From positions 1-37,557 of the forward strand of contig CAJYLV010000042.1 in assembly GCA_913776255.1 (NCBI GenBank): a stretch of 37,557 bases of DNA, in the 5' to 3' direction. Origin of the DNA: an uncultured Sphingomonas sp. (GTDB taxonomy: Bacteria > Pseudomonadota > Alphaproteobacteria > Sphingomonadales > Sphingomonadaceae). The stretch's first letter is position 1; every line of letters begins with the position of its first letter. The translations under genes were made by a program, and so were the position numbers. The notes beneath the pieces are model-generated. The model ran no database searches. It saw only the letters and a list, made by a program, of their open reading frames with translations, and was not told where the DNA came from. Shown in pieces: positions 25,401 to 32,972 of the stretch.

Positions 25401-26774
25401 TCAGTTGCCGTCCCGCGACAGCCCGCAGGCCGCGAGCTGCGCGTCGATCACGGCGACCAGCCGCGCCAGCGCCCCAGCGTCGCGCCCCTCGGCGCGCAGC
25501 GTCAGCGCCGCCTGCGTGTTCGAGGCGCGCAGCAGCCACCAGCCGTCCTCGGTGGAGACGCGCACGCCGTCGGTGACCGTCACCCGCGCGCCCTGTTCGG
25601 CCAGCCGCGCCCCGACCTGCTCGACGACCGCGACCTTGCGCGCTTCGGCGACCGGCACGCGCCATTCGGGGGTCGCGACCCGTGCGGAGGTGCCCTCGCG
25701 CAGCACGGTCAGCGATGTTCCGGATAGATGTACCGCATGGATCAGCCGCACCGCGGCATAGAGCGCGTCGTCGAACCCGTAATAATCGTGCGCGAAGAAG
25801 ATGTGCCCGGACAGCTCGCCCGCCAGCGGCGCGCCCAGCGCCTTCATCTTCGTCTTGATCTCGCTGTGCCCGGTCCGCCACATCACCGGCGTGCCGCCCA
25901 GCGCGGCGATCCGCTCGAACAGCGCGTCGCTCGATTTCACGTCGGCGACGATCGTGCTGCCCGGCAGCGCGGCGAGGATCGGCCCGGCGAGGATCGACAG
26001 GATCTCGTCGCCCCACAGCACGCGGCCGTGCGCGTCGACCGCGCCGATCCGGTCGCCGTCGCCGTCGAACGCCAGTCCGAAATCGAGCTGCTTCTCCGCG
26101 ACCAGTGCCTGGAGCTGCGCGAGATTCGCTTCCACGGTCGGGTCGGGATGGTGGTTGGGGAAGGTGCCGTCGATGTCGCAGAACAGCAGATGATGCTCGC
26201 CCGGCAGCTGCGCGGTCAGCGCCCGGATCGCCGGCCCGGCCGCGCCGTTGCCGGCGTCCCAGCCGATCCGATAGCTGCCGCCCGCATAGCCGGCGAGCAG
26301 CCGGCCGACATAGGCGTCGAGCACCTCGGCCTCGGTGACCGTCCCCGCGCCGGTTTCCCAGTCGCCCGCCTCGGCGAGCCGCGCGAGGTCGCGCACGTCC
26401 GGCCCGCAAAAGCTGTTGCCGTGCATCACCAGCTTGAAGCCATTGTCCTCGCGAGGATTATGGCTGCCGGTGACCTGGATGCCGCCATCCACCTCCAGCG
26501 TCGCGGCGGCATAATAGAGCATCGGCGACGGCCCGATTCCGATGCGCACGACATCCACGCCGGAGACGGTCAGTCCCGCGACCAGCGCCGCCTCCAGCAT
26601 CGGCGAATGCGTCCGCCCGTCATAGCCGACCGCGACGCGCGTTCCGCCCGCGCGCCGGATCCGCGTCGCGAAGCCGCGCCCGATCGCCCAGGCGTCGGCC
26701 TCGGTCAGCGTGTCGCCGACGCGCCCGCGGATGTCATAGGCGCGCAGGATCTCGGGCGCGATGCGATGCGTCAT
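25401..26774 (-). CDS. Phosphomannomutase/phosphoglucomutase
   Basis: Alpha-D-phosphohexomutase of 457 residues, AlgC/ManB-like, interconverting mannose- or glucose-1-P and -6-P for nucleotide-sugar and exopolysaccharide synthesis. It starts IAPEILRAYDIRGRVG, typical of the family. The phosphoserine is Ser104 in VTGSHNPRED, the magnesium loop DGDGDR is at 237-242, and the sugar-binding GELSGH is near residue 335. The C-terminal phosphate loop is read as RASNTQAALTLRAE. ATG 26774 has AAGGA upstream, and ATGA overlaps the J-protein stop. It is distinct from the glucose-specific Pgm in the glg operon. Substrate preference cannot be decided from sequence. Confidence 0.92.
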   Translation of the reverse strand: MTHRIAPEILRAYDIRGRVGDTLTEADAWAIGRGFATRIRRAGGTRVAVGYDGRTHSPMLEAALVAGLTVSGVDVVRIGIGPSPMLYYAAATLEVDGGIQVTGSHNPREDNGFKLVMHGNSFCGPDVRDLARLAEAGDWETGAGTVTEAEVLDAYVGRLLAGYAGGSYRIGWDAGNGAAGPAIRALTAQLPGEHHLLFCDIDGTFPNHHPDPTVEANLAQLQALVAEKQLDFGLAFDGDGDRIGAVDAHGRVLWGDEILSILAGPILAALPGSTIVADVKSSDALFERIAALGGTPVMWRTGHSEIKTKMKALGAPLAGELSGHIFFAHDYYGFDDALYAAVRLIHAVHLSGTSLTVLREGTSARVATPEWRVPVAEARKVAVVEQVGARLAEQGARVTVTDGVRVSTEDGWWLLRASNTQAALTLRAEGRDAGALARLVAVIDAQLAACGLSRDGN

Positions 26775-27037
26775 CGCGCGTCCTTCAGCGCCGCCAGCAA
26801 GGTGTCGCGCGCCGCGTTGACGCGCCGCGCGCGCTGTTCGGAGCCGCCGCGATCGGGGTGGAGCTCGCTCATCAGCCGGCGGTGCGCGGCGCGGATCTCG
26901 CCGGCATCGGCGCGCGCATCGACCCCCAGCACGCGCCGCGCCTCGCCGAGCGGCGAGACCCGCTTCCTCGCCGGCTTGCGGAGCAGCACCCATACGCCCC
27001 ACACGATCAGCGCGGCGACGATCCACTTCATCAGCAT
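26771..27037 (-). CDS. Membrane-anchored J-domain protein
   Basis: An 88-residue protein with one N-terminal membrane span (WIVAALIVWGVWVLL, residues 5-19), a basic stop-transfer RKPARKR, and a J-domain at the C-terminus with the essential HPD at 60-62 (SELHPDRGG). This layout resembles mitochondrial Pam18/TIM14 and alphaproteobacterial DjlA-like small J proteins. It should stimulate a DnaK-type Hsp70 at the membrane; its client is unknown. It starts 2 bp after the mipZ stop and overlaps the phosphohexomutase start by ATGA. All three are therefore probably translated from one message. Confidence 0.88.
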   Translation of the reverse strand: MLMKWIVAALIVWGVWVLLRKPARKRVSPLGEARRVLGVDARADAGEIRAAHRRLMSELHPDRGGSEQRARRVNAARDTLLAALKDAR

Positions 27038-27039
27038 CG

Positions 27040-27864
27040 TCAGGCGGCCTGCGTCGCGCCGACCTCGGGCAGCGCCAGCGCCGCCATCATCTCGCGCAGC
27101 TCCTGCCGCGCGGCGACGTGGCTCAGCCCCATCCCGCCGAACTCCTTGGCGTCGAGCAGCGTCAGCCCCTTGGGAAACAGTTCGCGATAGATCACGCGCT
27201 CGCCGAGCCCCGGGATGATCCGGAAGCCGACGCGCCGGGCGAGCTGGTCCAGCGCCTCGGACACGCGGCGCATGTTGCGCGCCTCCAAATATTGCAGGCG
27301 GTTGCGCAGCACGACCCAGTCGATCGTCGTCCCGTCCTCGCGCGCGCGGGCCTTGCGCGCATCCCAGATCAGCTCCGAATAGAAGCTCGGACGCACGACC
27401 TTGTAGGTTTCGGGATCGACCTGCCCGATCAGGTCAAAATCGACGAAACTGTCGTTCATCGGCGTCACCAGCGTGTCGGCCAGCGCCGCGGCGATCCGCG
27501 CCGCCGGGTCGTCGCGACCCGGCGTGTCGATGACGAGAAAATCATAGCCGTCGGTGAAGTCGCGGTACAGCGAGGGGAACACCCCGTCGGCGCGACCGTC
27601 GCCGGTGGCATGGACCGGCACCGCCAGATCGATCGCGGCGCGCGTCACGGTCGCGGTGCGATTGTCGAGATAGCGTCCCAGCGTGCGCTGGCGATGATCG
27701 AGATCGATGCACGCCACGCGCGCGCCCTTCGCGGCCAAGGCGATCGCGACGTGGACCGCCGTCGTCGACTTGCCCGTTCCACCCTTTTCGTTGGCGAACA
27801 CGATCACATGGGTGCGCGGCCCATGCGGTTGATCGTGTGGCGCTTCCGTCCCCGTTTCGGACAA
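27040..27864 (-). CDS. mipZ: Division-plane positioning ATPase MipZ
   Basis: ParA/MinD-type ATPase. In alphaproteobacteria it forms a gradient from the poles and blocks FtsZ assembly away from midcell, binding ParB. The deviant Walker A NEKGGTGKST is at 25-34, DLDHRQRT follows, FLVIDTPG carries the switch Asp, and TPMNDSFVDFDL is a strong MipZ hallmark. Later come DWVVLRNRL and RVIYRELFPKGLTLLD. The family N-terminus requires a start just before residue ~20. The only sensible in-frame codon is TTG at 27864, with GAGGA nine bases upstream, giving 274 residues, the same size as other MipZ proteins. Divergent from panC with 74 bp between starts. Confidence 0.9.
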   Translation of the reverse strand: MSETGTEAPHDQPHGPRTHVIVFANEKGGTGKSTTAVHVAIALAAKGARVACIDLDHRQRTLGRYLDNRTATVTRAAIDLAVPVHATGDGRADGVFPSLYRDFTDGYDFLVIDTPGRDDPAARIAAALADTLVTPMNDSFVDFDLIGQVDPETYKVVRPSFYSELIWDARKARAREDGTTIDWVVLRNRLQYLEARNMRRVSEALDQLARRVGFRIIPGLGERVIYRELFPKGLTLLDAKEFGGMGLSHVAARQELREMMAALALPEVGATQAA

Positions 27865-27938
27865 TTCGTCGCATCCTCGATTGATTGCGTCCTGTCGCGA
27901 CCATAGAACCCCCGACCGCGAGTTTCGAGGGGTATCGG
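27865..27938. promoter_or_regulatory. Divergent mipZ-panC promoter region
   Basis: 74 bp between the two starts. On the + strand TTGATT (27881) and ATAGAA (27903) are 16 bp apart and could be a -35/-10 pair for panC. The -10 area (CTATGG on the minus strand) may also serve mipZ. Assigned by eye only. Confidence 0.4.
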
Positions 27939-28781
27939 GTGGAAGTGTATCGTGATCTCGCCGGCTTGCGCGCCGCGCTGGACGCCGCGCGCGCGGGCGG
28001 GCGTGAGGTGGCGCTGGTGCCGACGATGGGCGCGCTCCATGCCGGGCACATCGCGCTGGTCGAGGCCGCACGGCGCCCCGGCGCGCTGGTCGTCGCCTCG
28101 ATCTTCGTCAATCCGAAGCAGTTCGGCGCCAACGAGGATCTGTCGCGCTACCCCCGCAAGGAAGTCAGCGACATCGCGATGCTTACCGATGCCGGCTGCG
28201 ACGTGCTGTGGCTGCCGCCGGTCGAGCAGATGTACCCGGCCGGCTTCGCGACCGGCGTCTCGGTCTCGGGCGTCAGCGAGGGCTGGGACGGCGCGGCGCG
28301 GCCCGGGCATTTCGACGGGGTCGCGACCGTGGTCGCCAAATTGTTCAACCAGGTGCGCCCGGCGCGCGCCTTCTTCGGCGAGAAGGATTTCCAGCAGCTG
28401 GCGGTGATCCGCCGCATGGTCGCCGATCTCGACTTCGACATCGAGATCACCGGCGTGCCGACCCAGCGCGAGGACGACGGCCTCGCGCTGTCGTCGCGCA
28501 ACGTTTATCTGCTGCCCGAGGAGCGTCAGAAGGCGGTCGCGCTGCCGCGTGCGCTCGGGGTCGCGGCGCGCGCGGTGCTGGGTGGCGGCGATCCGGCCAA
28601 GGCGCTGGCGGATGCGTCGGCGACCTTGGCCGCGGCCGGGTTCGACGTCGATTATGTCGCGCTGGTCGATGCCGAGACGCTGGAGAGCGATCCTGCCCCC
28701 GGCCGGCGGCGGCAGCTGCTCGCCGCCGCGCGGCTGGGCAACACGCGCCTGATCGACAATCTCGCCGTCGACCCGCTCTGA
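27939..28781 (+). CDS. panC: Pantothenate synthetase
   Basis: Condenses pantoate and beta-alanine with ATP, via pantoyl-adenylate, to give pantothenate for CoA. The 280 residues are typical. The nucleotide-binding motif PTMGALHAGH (HxGH type) is at 28-37. FVNPKQFGANEDLSRYPR follows, then FGEKDFQQL and the KMSKS-like loop within GLALSSRNVYL. The GTG at 27939 is chosen because GAGGGG lies six bases upstream and the length fits; an upstream TTG (27885) has no such site. coaD, a later step of the same CoA route, is about 1.6 kb downstream on the same strand. A hairpin GACAAC-N7-GTTGTC follows the stop (28784-28802). Confidence 0.96.
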   Translation: MEVYRDLAGLRAALDAARAGGREVALVPTMGALHAGHIALVEAARRPGALVVASIFVNPKQFGANEDLSRYPRKEVSDIAMLTDAGCDVLWLPPVEQMYPAGFATGVSVSGVSEGWDGAARPGHFDGVATVVAKLFNQVRPARAFFGEKDFQQLAVIRRMVADLDFDIEITGVPTQREDDGLALSSRNVYLLPEERQKAVALPRALGVAARAVLGGGDPAKALADASATLAAAGFDVDYVALVDAETLESDPAPGRRRQLLAAARLGNTRLIDNLAVDPL

Positions 28782-28819
28782 TCGACAACTTCTTTCGTTG
28801 TCAGCGACTTAGATGATCG

Positions 28820-28843
28820 CGGCTTTAACCATTTGGTGAGCCG
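28820..28843. promoter_or_regulatory. Hairpin with TTAACCAT upstream of the Sel1-like gene
   Basis: CGGCT-TTA-ACCA-TT-TGGT-G-AGCCG forms a two-step inverted repeat. It contains TTAACCAT at 28825-28832, the fourth copy of this octamer in the window. It lies about 60 bp before the small Sel1-like gene, a normal promoter distance. Confidence 0.4.
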
Positions 28844-28890
28844 AATCGGTGCAAACCTCTCCTCACATTGAAGGATTGAGGGGTGATCCG

Positions 28891-29181
28891 ATGGTAACCG
28901 ATTTCGACACCGCGCTGCTTGCGCGCCGCACCAACGAAGCGACCCGCGGCGATACCGATGCCGCCTATGATCTGGGCGTGGCCTTTTCGACCGGCACGAT
29001 GGGCGCCGTGCTCGACCTGATCGAGGCGCACAAATGGTTCAACCTGTCGGCGGCGTGGGGCAATGACGCCGCCGCCGCGGCGCGTTCGGACATCGCCGAG
29101 GACATGACCGCGCGCGAGATCGCGACTGCGCAGCGCGCCGCGCGCGACGTGCTCGGCGGGATGCAGCGCCGCGCGGCCTGA
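28891..29181 (+). CDS. Small Sel1/TPR-like repeat protein
   Basis: A 96-residue protein with one clear Sel1-like helical repeat (AAYDLGVAFSTG then EAHKWFNLSAAWGND) and a charged C-terminal helix. Sel1 repeats mediate protein-protein contact. There is no signal peptide. ATG 28891 has GAGGGG seven bases upstream, a strong site. A longer in-frame reading from 28849 is not supported. It stands alone between panC and xseB; function unknown. Confidence 0.75.
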   Translation: MVTDFDTALLARRTNEATRGDTDAAYDLGVAFSTGTMGAVLDLIEAHKWFNLSAAWGNDAAAAARSDIAEDMTAREIATAQRAARDVLGGMQRRAA

Positions 29182-29243
29182 CAGGGGGCCTAACCTGCGG
29201 CATCTCCTTGACCCGCCGCGCCTGCACGGCGCATAGCCCGGTC

Positions 29244-29483
29244 ATGGAGAATACGACCGAGACGCCGTCCTTCGAAGCCGGTCTGCGCGAGCTCGAGGAG
29301 ATCGTCGCGCGGCTGGAATCGGGCGATACCCCGCTGGAGGAGGCGATCCGCCTGTACGAGCGCGGCAGCGTGCTGCGGCAACGCTGCGCCGACCGGCTGG
29401 ATGCGGCGCAGGCGCGGATCGAGGCGATCCGCACCGGTGCCGACGGGCGTCCCGCCGCGGTCGAGCCGTTCGCCGCCGGATGA
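29244..29483 (+). CDS. xseB: Exodeoxyribonuclease VII small subunit
   Basis: A 79-residue XseB. The whole protein is the small-subunit domain, with the characteristic FEAGLRELEEIVARLESGD followed by LEEAIRLYERGSVLRQRC. It pairs with XseA (not in window) to degrade single-stranded DNA. ATG 29244 begins MENTTETPSF, as in relatives. Its stop overlaps the ispA start (ATGA, 29480-29483), a conserved xseB-ispA arrangement. In many bacteria dxs follows ispA; here coaD follows instead. Confidence 0.93.
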   Translation: MENTTETPSFEAGLRELEEIVARLESGDTPLEEAIRLYERGSVLRQRCADRLDAAQARIEAIRTGADGRPAAVEPFAAG

Positions 29484-30388
29484 GCGTCGCCGCGAACGCC
29501 TCGCCGCAGCTGAAAGCGGCGCTCAAGGAAGTGTCGGCGGAGATGGACCGGCGCTTCGACGCGCTGTTGCCGATCCCGAACGATCCGCGCGCCGACCTGT
29601 ACCGCGCGATGCGCCACGCCACGATCGGCGGCGGCAAGCGGCTGCGCCCGCTGCTGGTGTTCGCCACCGCGCGGCTGTTCGACGTGTCGCGCGAGGCGGC
29701 GGGGCGGGTCGCGACTGCGCTGGAGGCGATCCACGTCTATTCGCTGATCCACGACGATCTGCCCGCGATGGACGACGACGATTTGCGCCACGGCAAGGCG
29801 ACCGTCCACAAGGCGTTCGACGAGGCGACCGCGATCCTCGCCGGCGACTGCCTCCACGCTTTGGCGTTCGAGGTGCTCGCCGATCCCGCGACGCACCCCG
29901 ATCCGTTCGTCCGCGCCGAGCTGATCGCCGATCTCGCGCGCGCCTCCGGCCCGTCGGGGATGGCGGGCGGGCAGGCGATGGACCTGAAGGCCGACGGGAC
30001 GCGCTTCGATCTCAACACCGTCACCCGGCTCCAGCAGATGAAGACCGGCGCGCTGATCGGTGCGGCGGTCGAGGGCGGGGCGATCCTCGGGCGGGTCGCG
30101 CCGGAGGGTCGCCGCCATTTGCGCGGCTATGCGCACGACCTCGGGCTCGCCTTCCAGATCGTCGACGACCTGCTCGACGTCGAGGGTGACGAGGAGCTGG
30201 CCGGCAAGAAGCTGCGCAAGGACGGCGAGCAGGGCAAGGAGACGTTCGTCTCGTTGCTCGGCGTCGAGCGTGCGCGGCAGCAGTCGCGCATGCTGGTCGA
30301 TCAGGCGATCGATCATCTGCGTAGCTATGGCCCCGAGGCCGACCTGCTCCGTTCGATCGCGCGCTTCGTCATCGACCGACGCGGCTGA
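29480..30388 (+). CDS. ispA: Polyprenyl diphosphate synthase (farnesyl diphosphate synthase type)
   Basis: Trans-prenyltransferase of 302 residues that elongates DMAPP/GPP with IPP, feeding quinone, bacitracin-lipid and carotenoid pathways. The first Asp-rich motif DDLPAMDDDD is at 92-101 and the second, DDLLD, near residue 231 (FQIVDDLLDVEGD). Between them GGQAMDLK and the KTGALI motif are visible. Length and motif spacing fit FPP/GPP synthase better than the longer-chain enzymes, but chain length cannot be proved. Starts within the xseB stop. CoaD is 20 bp downstream. Confidence 0.92.
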   Translation: MSVAANASPQLKAALKEVSAEMDRRFDALLPIPNDPRADLYRAMRHATIGGGKRLRPLLVFATARLFDVSREAAGRVATALEAIHVYSLIHDDLPAMDDDDLRHGKATVHKAFDEATAILAGDCLHALAFEVLADPATHPDPFVRAELIADLARASGPSGMAGGQAMDLKADGTRFDLNTVTRLQQMKTGALIGAAVEGGAILGRVAPEGRRHLRGYAHDLGLAFQIVDDLLDVEGDEELAGKKLRKDGEQGKETFVSLLGVERARQQSRMLVDQAIDHLRSYGPEADLLRSIARFVIDRRG

Positions 30389-30408
30389 CCCGAAGAGGCT
30401 CTTTTCCC

Positions 30409-30909
30409 ATGCGTATCGGCGTCTATCCCGGCACCTTCGACCCGATCACGCTGGGGCACATGGACATCATCCGGCGTGGGGCGAAGCTGGTGGATCGGCT
30501 GGTCGTCGGCGTCACCACCAATCCCGGCAAATCGCCGATGTTCGCGCTCGACGAACGCATGACGATGGTCGAGCGCGAGGTGGAGGCAATCGGCGGCGAT
30601 ATCCGCGTGGTCTCCTTCGACTCCTTGCTGATGGACTTTGCGGAACGCGAGGGCGCGTCGATGATCATCCGTGGTCTGCGCGCCGTCGCCGATTTCGAAT
30701 ACGAATATCAGATGGCCGGGATGAACCAGCAGTTGAACGACCGGATCGAGACGGTCTTCCTGATGGCCGACGTGTGCCTGCAGCCGATCGCGTCGCGCTT
30801 GGTGAAGGAGATCGCCATCTTCGGCGGCCATATCGGCAAATTCGTCAGCGAGGCGGTCTGCACGGACGTCGTCGCGCGCGTCGAACGCGACGGACGGCGC
30901 GGGAGCTAG
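30409..30909 (+). CDS. coaD: Phosphopantetheine adenylyltransferase
   Basis: Transfers AMP to 4'-phosphopantetheine to form dephospho-CoA. 166 residues, usual size. The nucleotidyltransferase motif GTFDPITLGH ends at His17. GLRAVADFEYEYQMAGMN follows in the middle, a CoaD hallmark. It starts ATG 30409, 20 bp after ispA. It ends 48 bp from the convergent hflX stop, with a terminator-like palindrome between. Confidence 0.96.
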   Translation: MRIGVYPGTFDPITLGHMDIIRRGAKLVDRLVVGVTTNPGKSPMFALDERMTMVEREVEAIGGDIRVVSFDSLLMDFAEREGASMIIRGLRAVADFEYEYQMAGMNQQLNDRIETVFLMADVCLQPIASRLVKEIAIFGGHIGKFVSEAVCTDVVARVERDGRRGS

Positions 30910-30917
30910 CCGGGAAA

Positions 30918-30949
30918 CACGATCCGATCACCCGGGCGACCGGATCGTG
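30918..30949. terminator. Bidirectional terminator between coaD and hflX
   Basis: Perfect 9-bp arms CACGATCCG (30918-30926) and CGGATCGTG (30941-30949) with a 14-nt loop, placed exactly between two convergent stops. On the minus strand it is followed by TTTCCC. The lack of a long U tail makes strict Rho-independence uncertain. Confidence 0.55.
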
Positions 30950-30957
30950 CGGCGCTC

Positions 30958-32253
30958 TTATCCTTCGCGAGTAGCGAAACGCTCATAGTCCGCCGGCGAC
31001 ATGCGCACCTCATAGATCATGCGGTCGTTCTCGACATGACTGTCCAGAACCTCACCATGCGCGTGCAGCCACGCGGCGGCCGCGCCGTCTCCCGCATCGA
31101 GTGCCAGCGTATAACGCTGATGCCCCTGGGTCAGTAGATCGCCGACGTGCCGGACCAGCGCCTCGACCCCCTCGCCGGCCAACGCGGAAATGGGCATGAC
31201 GTCGTTCCGCCGCGCCGCCTCCGCCAGCAGGTCGTCGCGCGCAACGCCCTCCAGCAGGTCCAGCTTGTTCCACGCCTCGATCACCGGCGTTCCTTCGGCC
31301 ACGCCCACCTCGGCAAGCACCGCCTCGACATCCGCCTTCTGTGCCGCGCTGTCCGGGTGAGCGACGTCGCGGACATGCACCAGCAAATCGGCGGACACGA
31401 CCTCCTCAAGCGTCGCCTTGAACGCGGCAACCAATTGGGTCGGCAATTCGGAAACGAATCCCACGGTGTCGGACAGGATCGCCTTGTCGATCCCCGGCAG
31501 CGACACCTGCCGGAGGGTCGGATCGAGCGTGGCGAACAACAGATCCTCCGCCATCACATGTGCGCCGGTCAGGCGATTGAACAGCGTGGATTTGCCGGCA
31601 TTGGTATAGCCGACCAGCGCGACGACCGGCCACGGCGCGCGCTGCCGCCGCTCACGATGCAGACCGCGGGTGCGGGTGACCTGATCCAGTTCGCGCCGCA
31701 GCCGCGCCATCCGGTCGCGGATCAGCCGGCGATCGGCCTCGATCTGCGTCTCGCCCGGTCCGCCCAGGAAACCGAAGCCGCCGCGCTGACGTTCGAGGTG
31801 GGTCCAACTCCGCACCAGCCGCCCCGATTGATAATCGAGGTGTGCGAGTTCGACCTGTAACCGTCCCTCGGCGGTCGCGGCGCGCTCACCAAAGATTTCG
31901 AGGATCAGGCCGGTACGGTCGATCACCTTGGCCTCCAGCGCGGTTTCGAGATTGCGCTGTTGAATAGGCGTCAGATTGCCGTCGACGACGATCAGCGCCG
32001 CCTCCTCCATCCGCGCGCGGGCGGCAAGCTCCTCGATCTGGCCCGAGCCGATCAGCGTCGCCGCGCGCGGCGTTCGGACGCGTAGCGCGACCCGGTCCAC
32101 TACGACCACCCCGATCGCCTCGGCCAGTCCGGCGGTCTCCTCGAGCCGCGCCTCGGCATCGCGGCTCGATCCACCGAGATCGGGGTAGACGACGATGGCG
32201 CGCGCGCCGCGCGTCACATCGTCGTCGCGGTCACGCTCGAAGCCGGTGCTCAC
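30958..32253 (-). CDS. hflX: Ribosome-rescue GTPase HflX
   Basis: GTPase that splits stalled 70S ribosomes, 431 residues. It has an N-terminal HflX domain ([17 protein letters not shown] and [10 protein letters not shown] in the first third), a linker coiled coil with [18 protein letters not shown], and then the G domain. G motifs: GYTNAGKST (G1), [10 protein letters not shown] (G3), NKLD (G4). Start: GTG 32253 lies 10 bp after the hfq stop. A GTG/ATG at 32301 would overlap hfq by 38 bp and adds Thr-rich residues unlike the family. hfq-hflX is a conserved pair. Confidence 0.94.
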   Translation of the reverse strand: MSTGFERDRDDDVTRGARAIVVYPDLGGSSRDAEARLEETAGLAEAIGVVVVDRVALRVRTPRAATLIGSGQIEELAARARMEEAALIVVDGNLTPIQQRNLETALEAKVIDRTGLILEIFGERAATAEGRLQVELAHLDYQSGRLVRSWTHLERQRGGFGFLGGPGETQIEADRRLIRDRMARLRRELDQVTRTRGLHRERRQRAPWPVVALVGYTNAGKSTLFNRLTGAHVMAEDLLFATLDPTLRQVSLPGIDKAILSDTVGFVSELPTQLVAAFKATLEEVVSADLLVHVRDVAHPDSAAQKADVEAVLAEVGVAEGTPVIEAWNKLDLLEGVARDDLLAEAARRNDVMPISALAGEGVEALVRHVGDLLTQGHQRYTLALDAGDGAAAAWLHAHGEVLDSHVENDRMIYEVRMSPADYERFATREG

Positions 32254-32263
32254 AGACAGCGTC

Positions 32264-32767
32264 TCATTCCTCCCCGTCGTCGTCGTCTTCCTCGTCACCA
32301 TCGGCAGACAGGTTCAGCGGGCGCGACGGCTGGATCGTCGAGACCGCATGCTTGTAGACCAACTGCGCCATGCCATCGCGCTGGAGCAGCATGCAGAACA
32401 GGTCGAAGCCGGCGATCGCACCCTGCAGCATCACACCGTTGACCAGGAACATGGTGACCGGGTCTTCCGACTTGCGGACCGCCGACAGGAAAATATCCTG
32501 CAACAGCGGCTGCTTGCGGGTGTTCTCGCCCATCTGCCCGACGATGCCGGCGACATCGACGGGGCCGGCAGGCATGATCGTGGAAATGGCGTGCTTATAG
32601 ATCAGCTGCGACTGTCCGTCGCGGCGCAGCAGCACCGAGAAATTGTCAAACCAGGTGACGATGCCCTGGAGCTTGACCCCCTTGACGAGGAACATGGTGA
32701 CGGGCGTCTTGGACTTGCGGAGCGCATTGAGGAACAGATCCTGCAGCGACGTCTGCTTGTCGGCCAT
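32264..32767 (-). CDS. hfq: Tandem-domain RNA chaperone Hfq
   Basis: 167 residues, about twice a normal Hfq, because it has two Sm/Hfq domains in one chain. Domain 1 is at 8-66 ([11 protein letters not shown] ... [10 protein letters not shown]), a linker at 67-88, and domain 2 at 89-150 ([11 protein letters not shown] ... [10 protein letters not shown]). Both domains keep the proximal-face YKH triad (57-59, 138-140). Domain 1 has Lys29 where E. coli has Asn28, and domain 2 keeps Asn110. Domain 2 has Met113 where E. coli and domain 1 have Lys. The tail 156-167 is almost all Asp/Glu. A hexamer-like ring would need only three chains (inference). Starts ATG 32767, with AAGGA about 10 bases upstream. 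Confidence 0.95.
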   Translation of the reverse strand: MADKQTSLQDLFLNALRKSKTPVTMFLVKGVKLQGIVTWFDNFSVLLRRDGQSQLIYKHAISTIMPAGPVDVAGIVGQMGENTRKQPLLQDIFLSAVRKSEDPVTMFLVNGVMLQGAIAGFDLFCMLLQRDGMAQLVYKHAVSTIQPSRPLNLSADGDEEDDDDGEE

Positions 32768-32972
32768 GAAGTGCGTGTCCTTGTTCTTGGCGGGAGGTTC
32801 CCCGCGCGTGCGCCGTTCCCGGCGTCGGGTTACGTCGCGTCGGAAAGCGACGGGCCTAAGTTAGGGTTCCGGTGAGCCGTCGTCCAGATGCGCGCGAGCG
32901 CTCCGTCGTTCGATGGAAGAATGCGAGGACAGCAGGAGGGCGGGCGCACGCCCTTGAGGGATCGGCGACGCT
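32768..32972. other. ntrX-hfq intergenic region
   Basis: 205 bp presumably holding the hfq promoter. Seen here are a small hairpin GGGCG-CA-CGCCC (32942-32953) just after the ntrX stop, without a T-run, and a dyad around CGTCG-GAAAG-CGACG (32847-32861). No gene is seen. Confidence 0.45.

Noticed and set aside
27542..28132. 196-codon minus-strand frame overlapping mipZ and panC
   Set aside because: Out of frame with MipZ; reads through the start of panC antisense; no domain.
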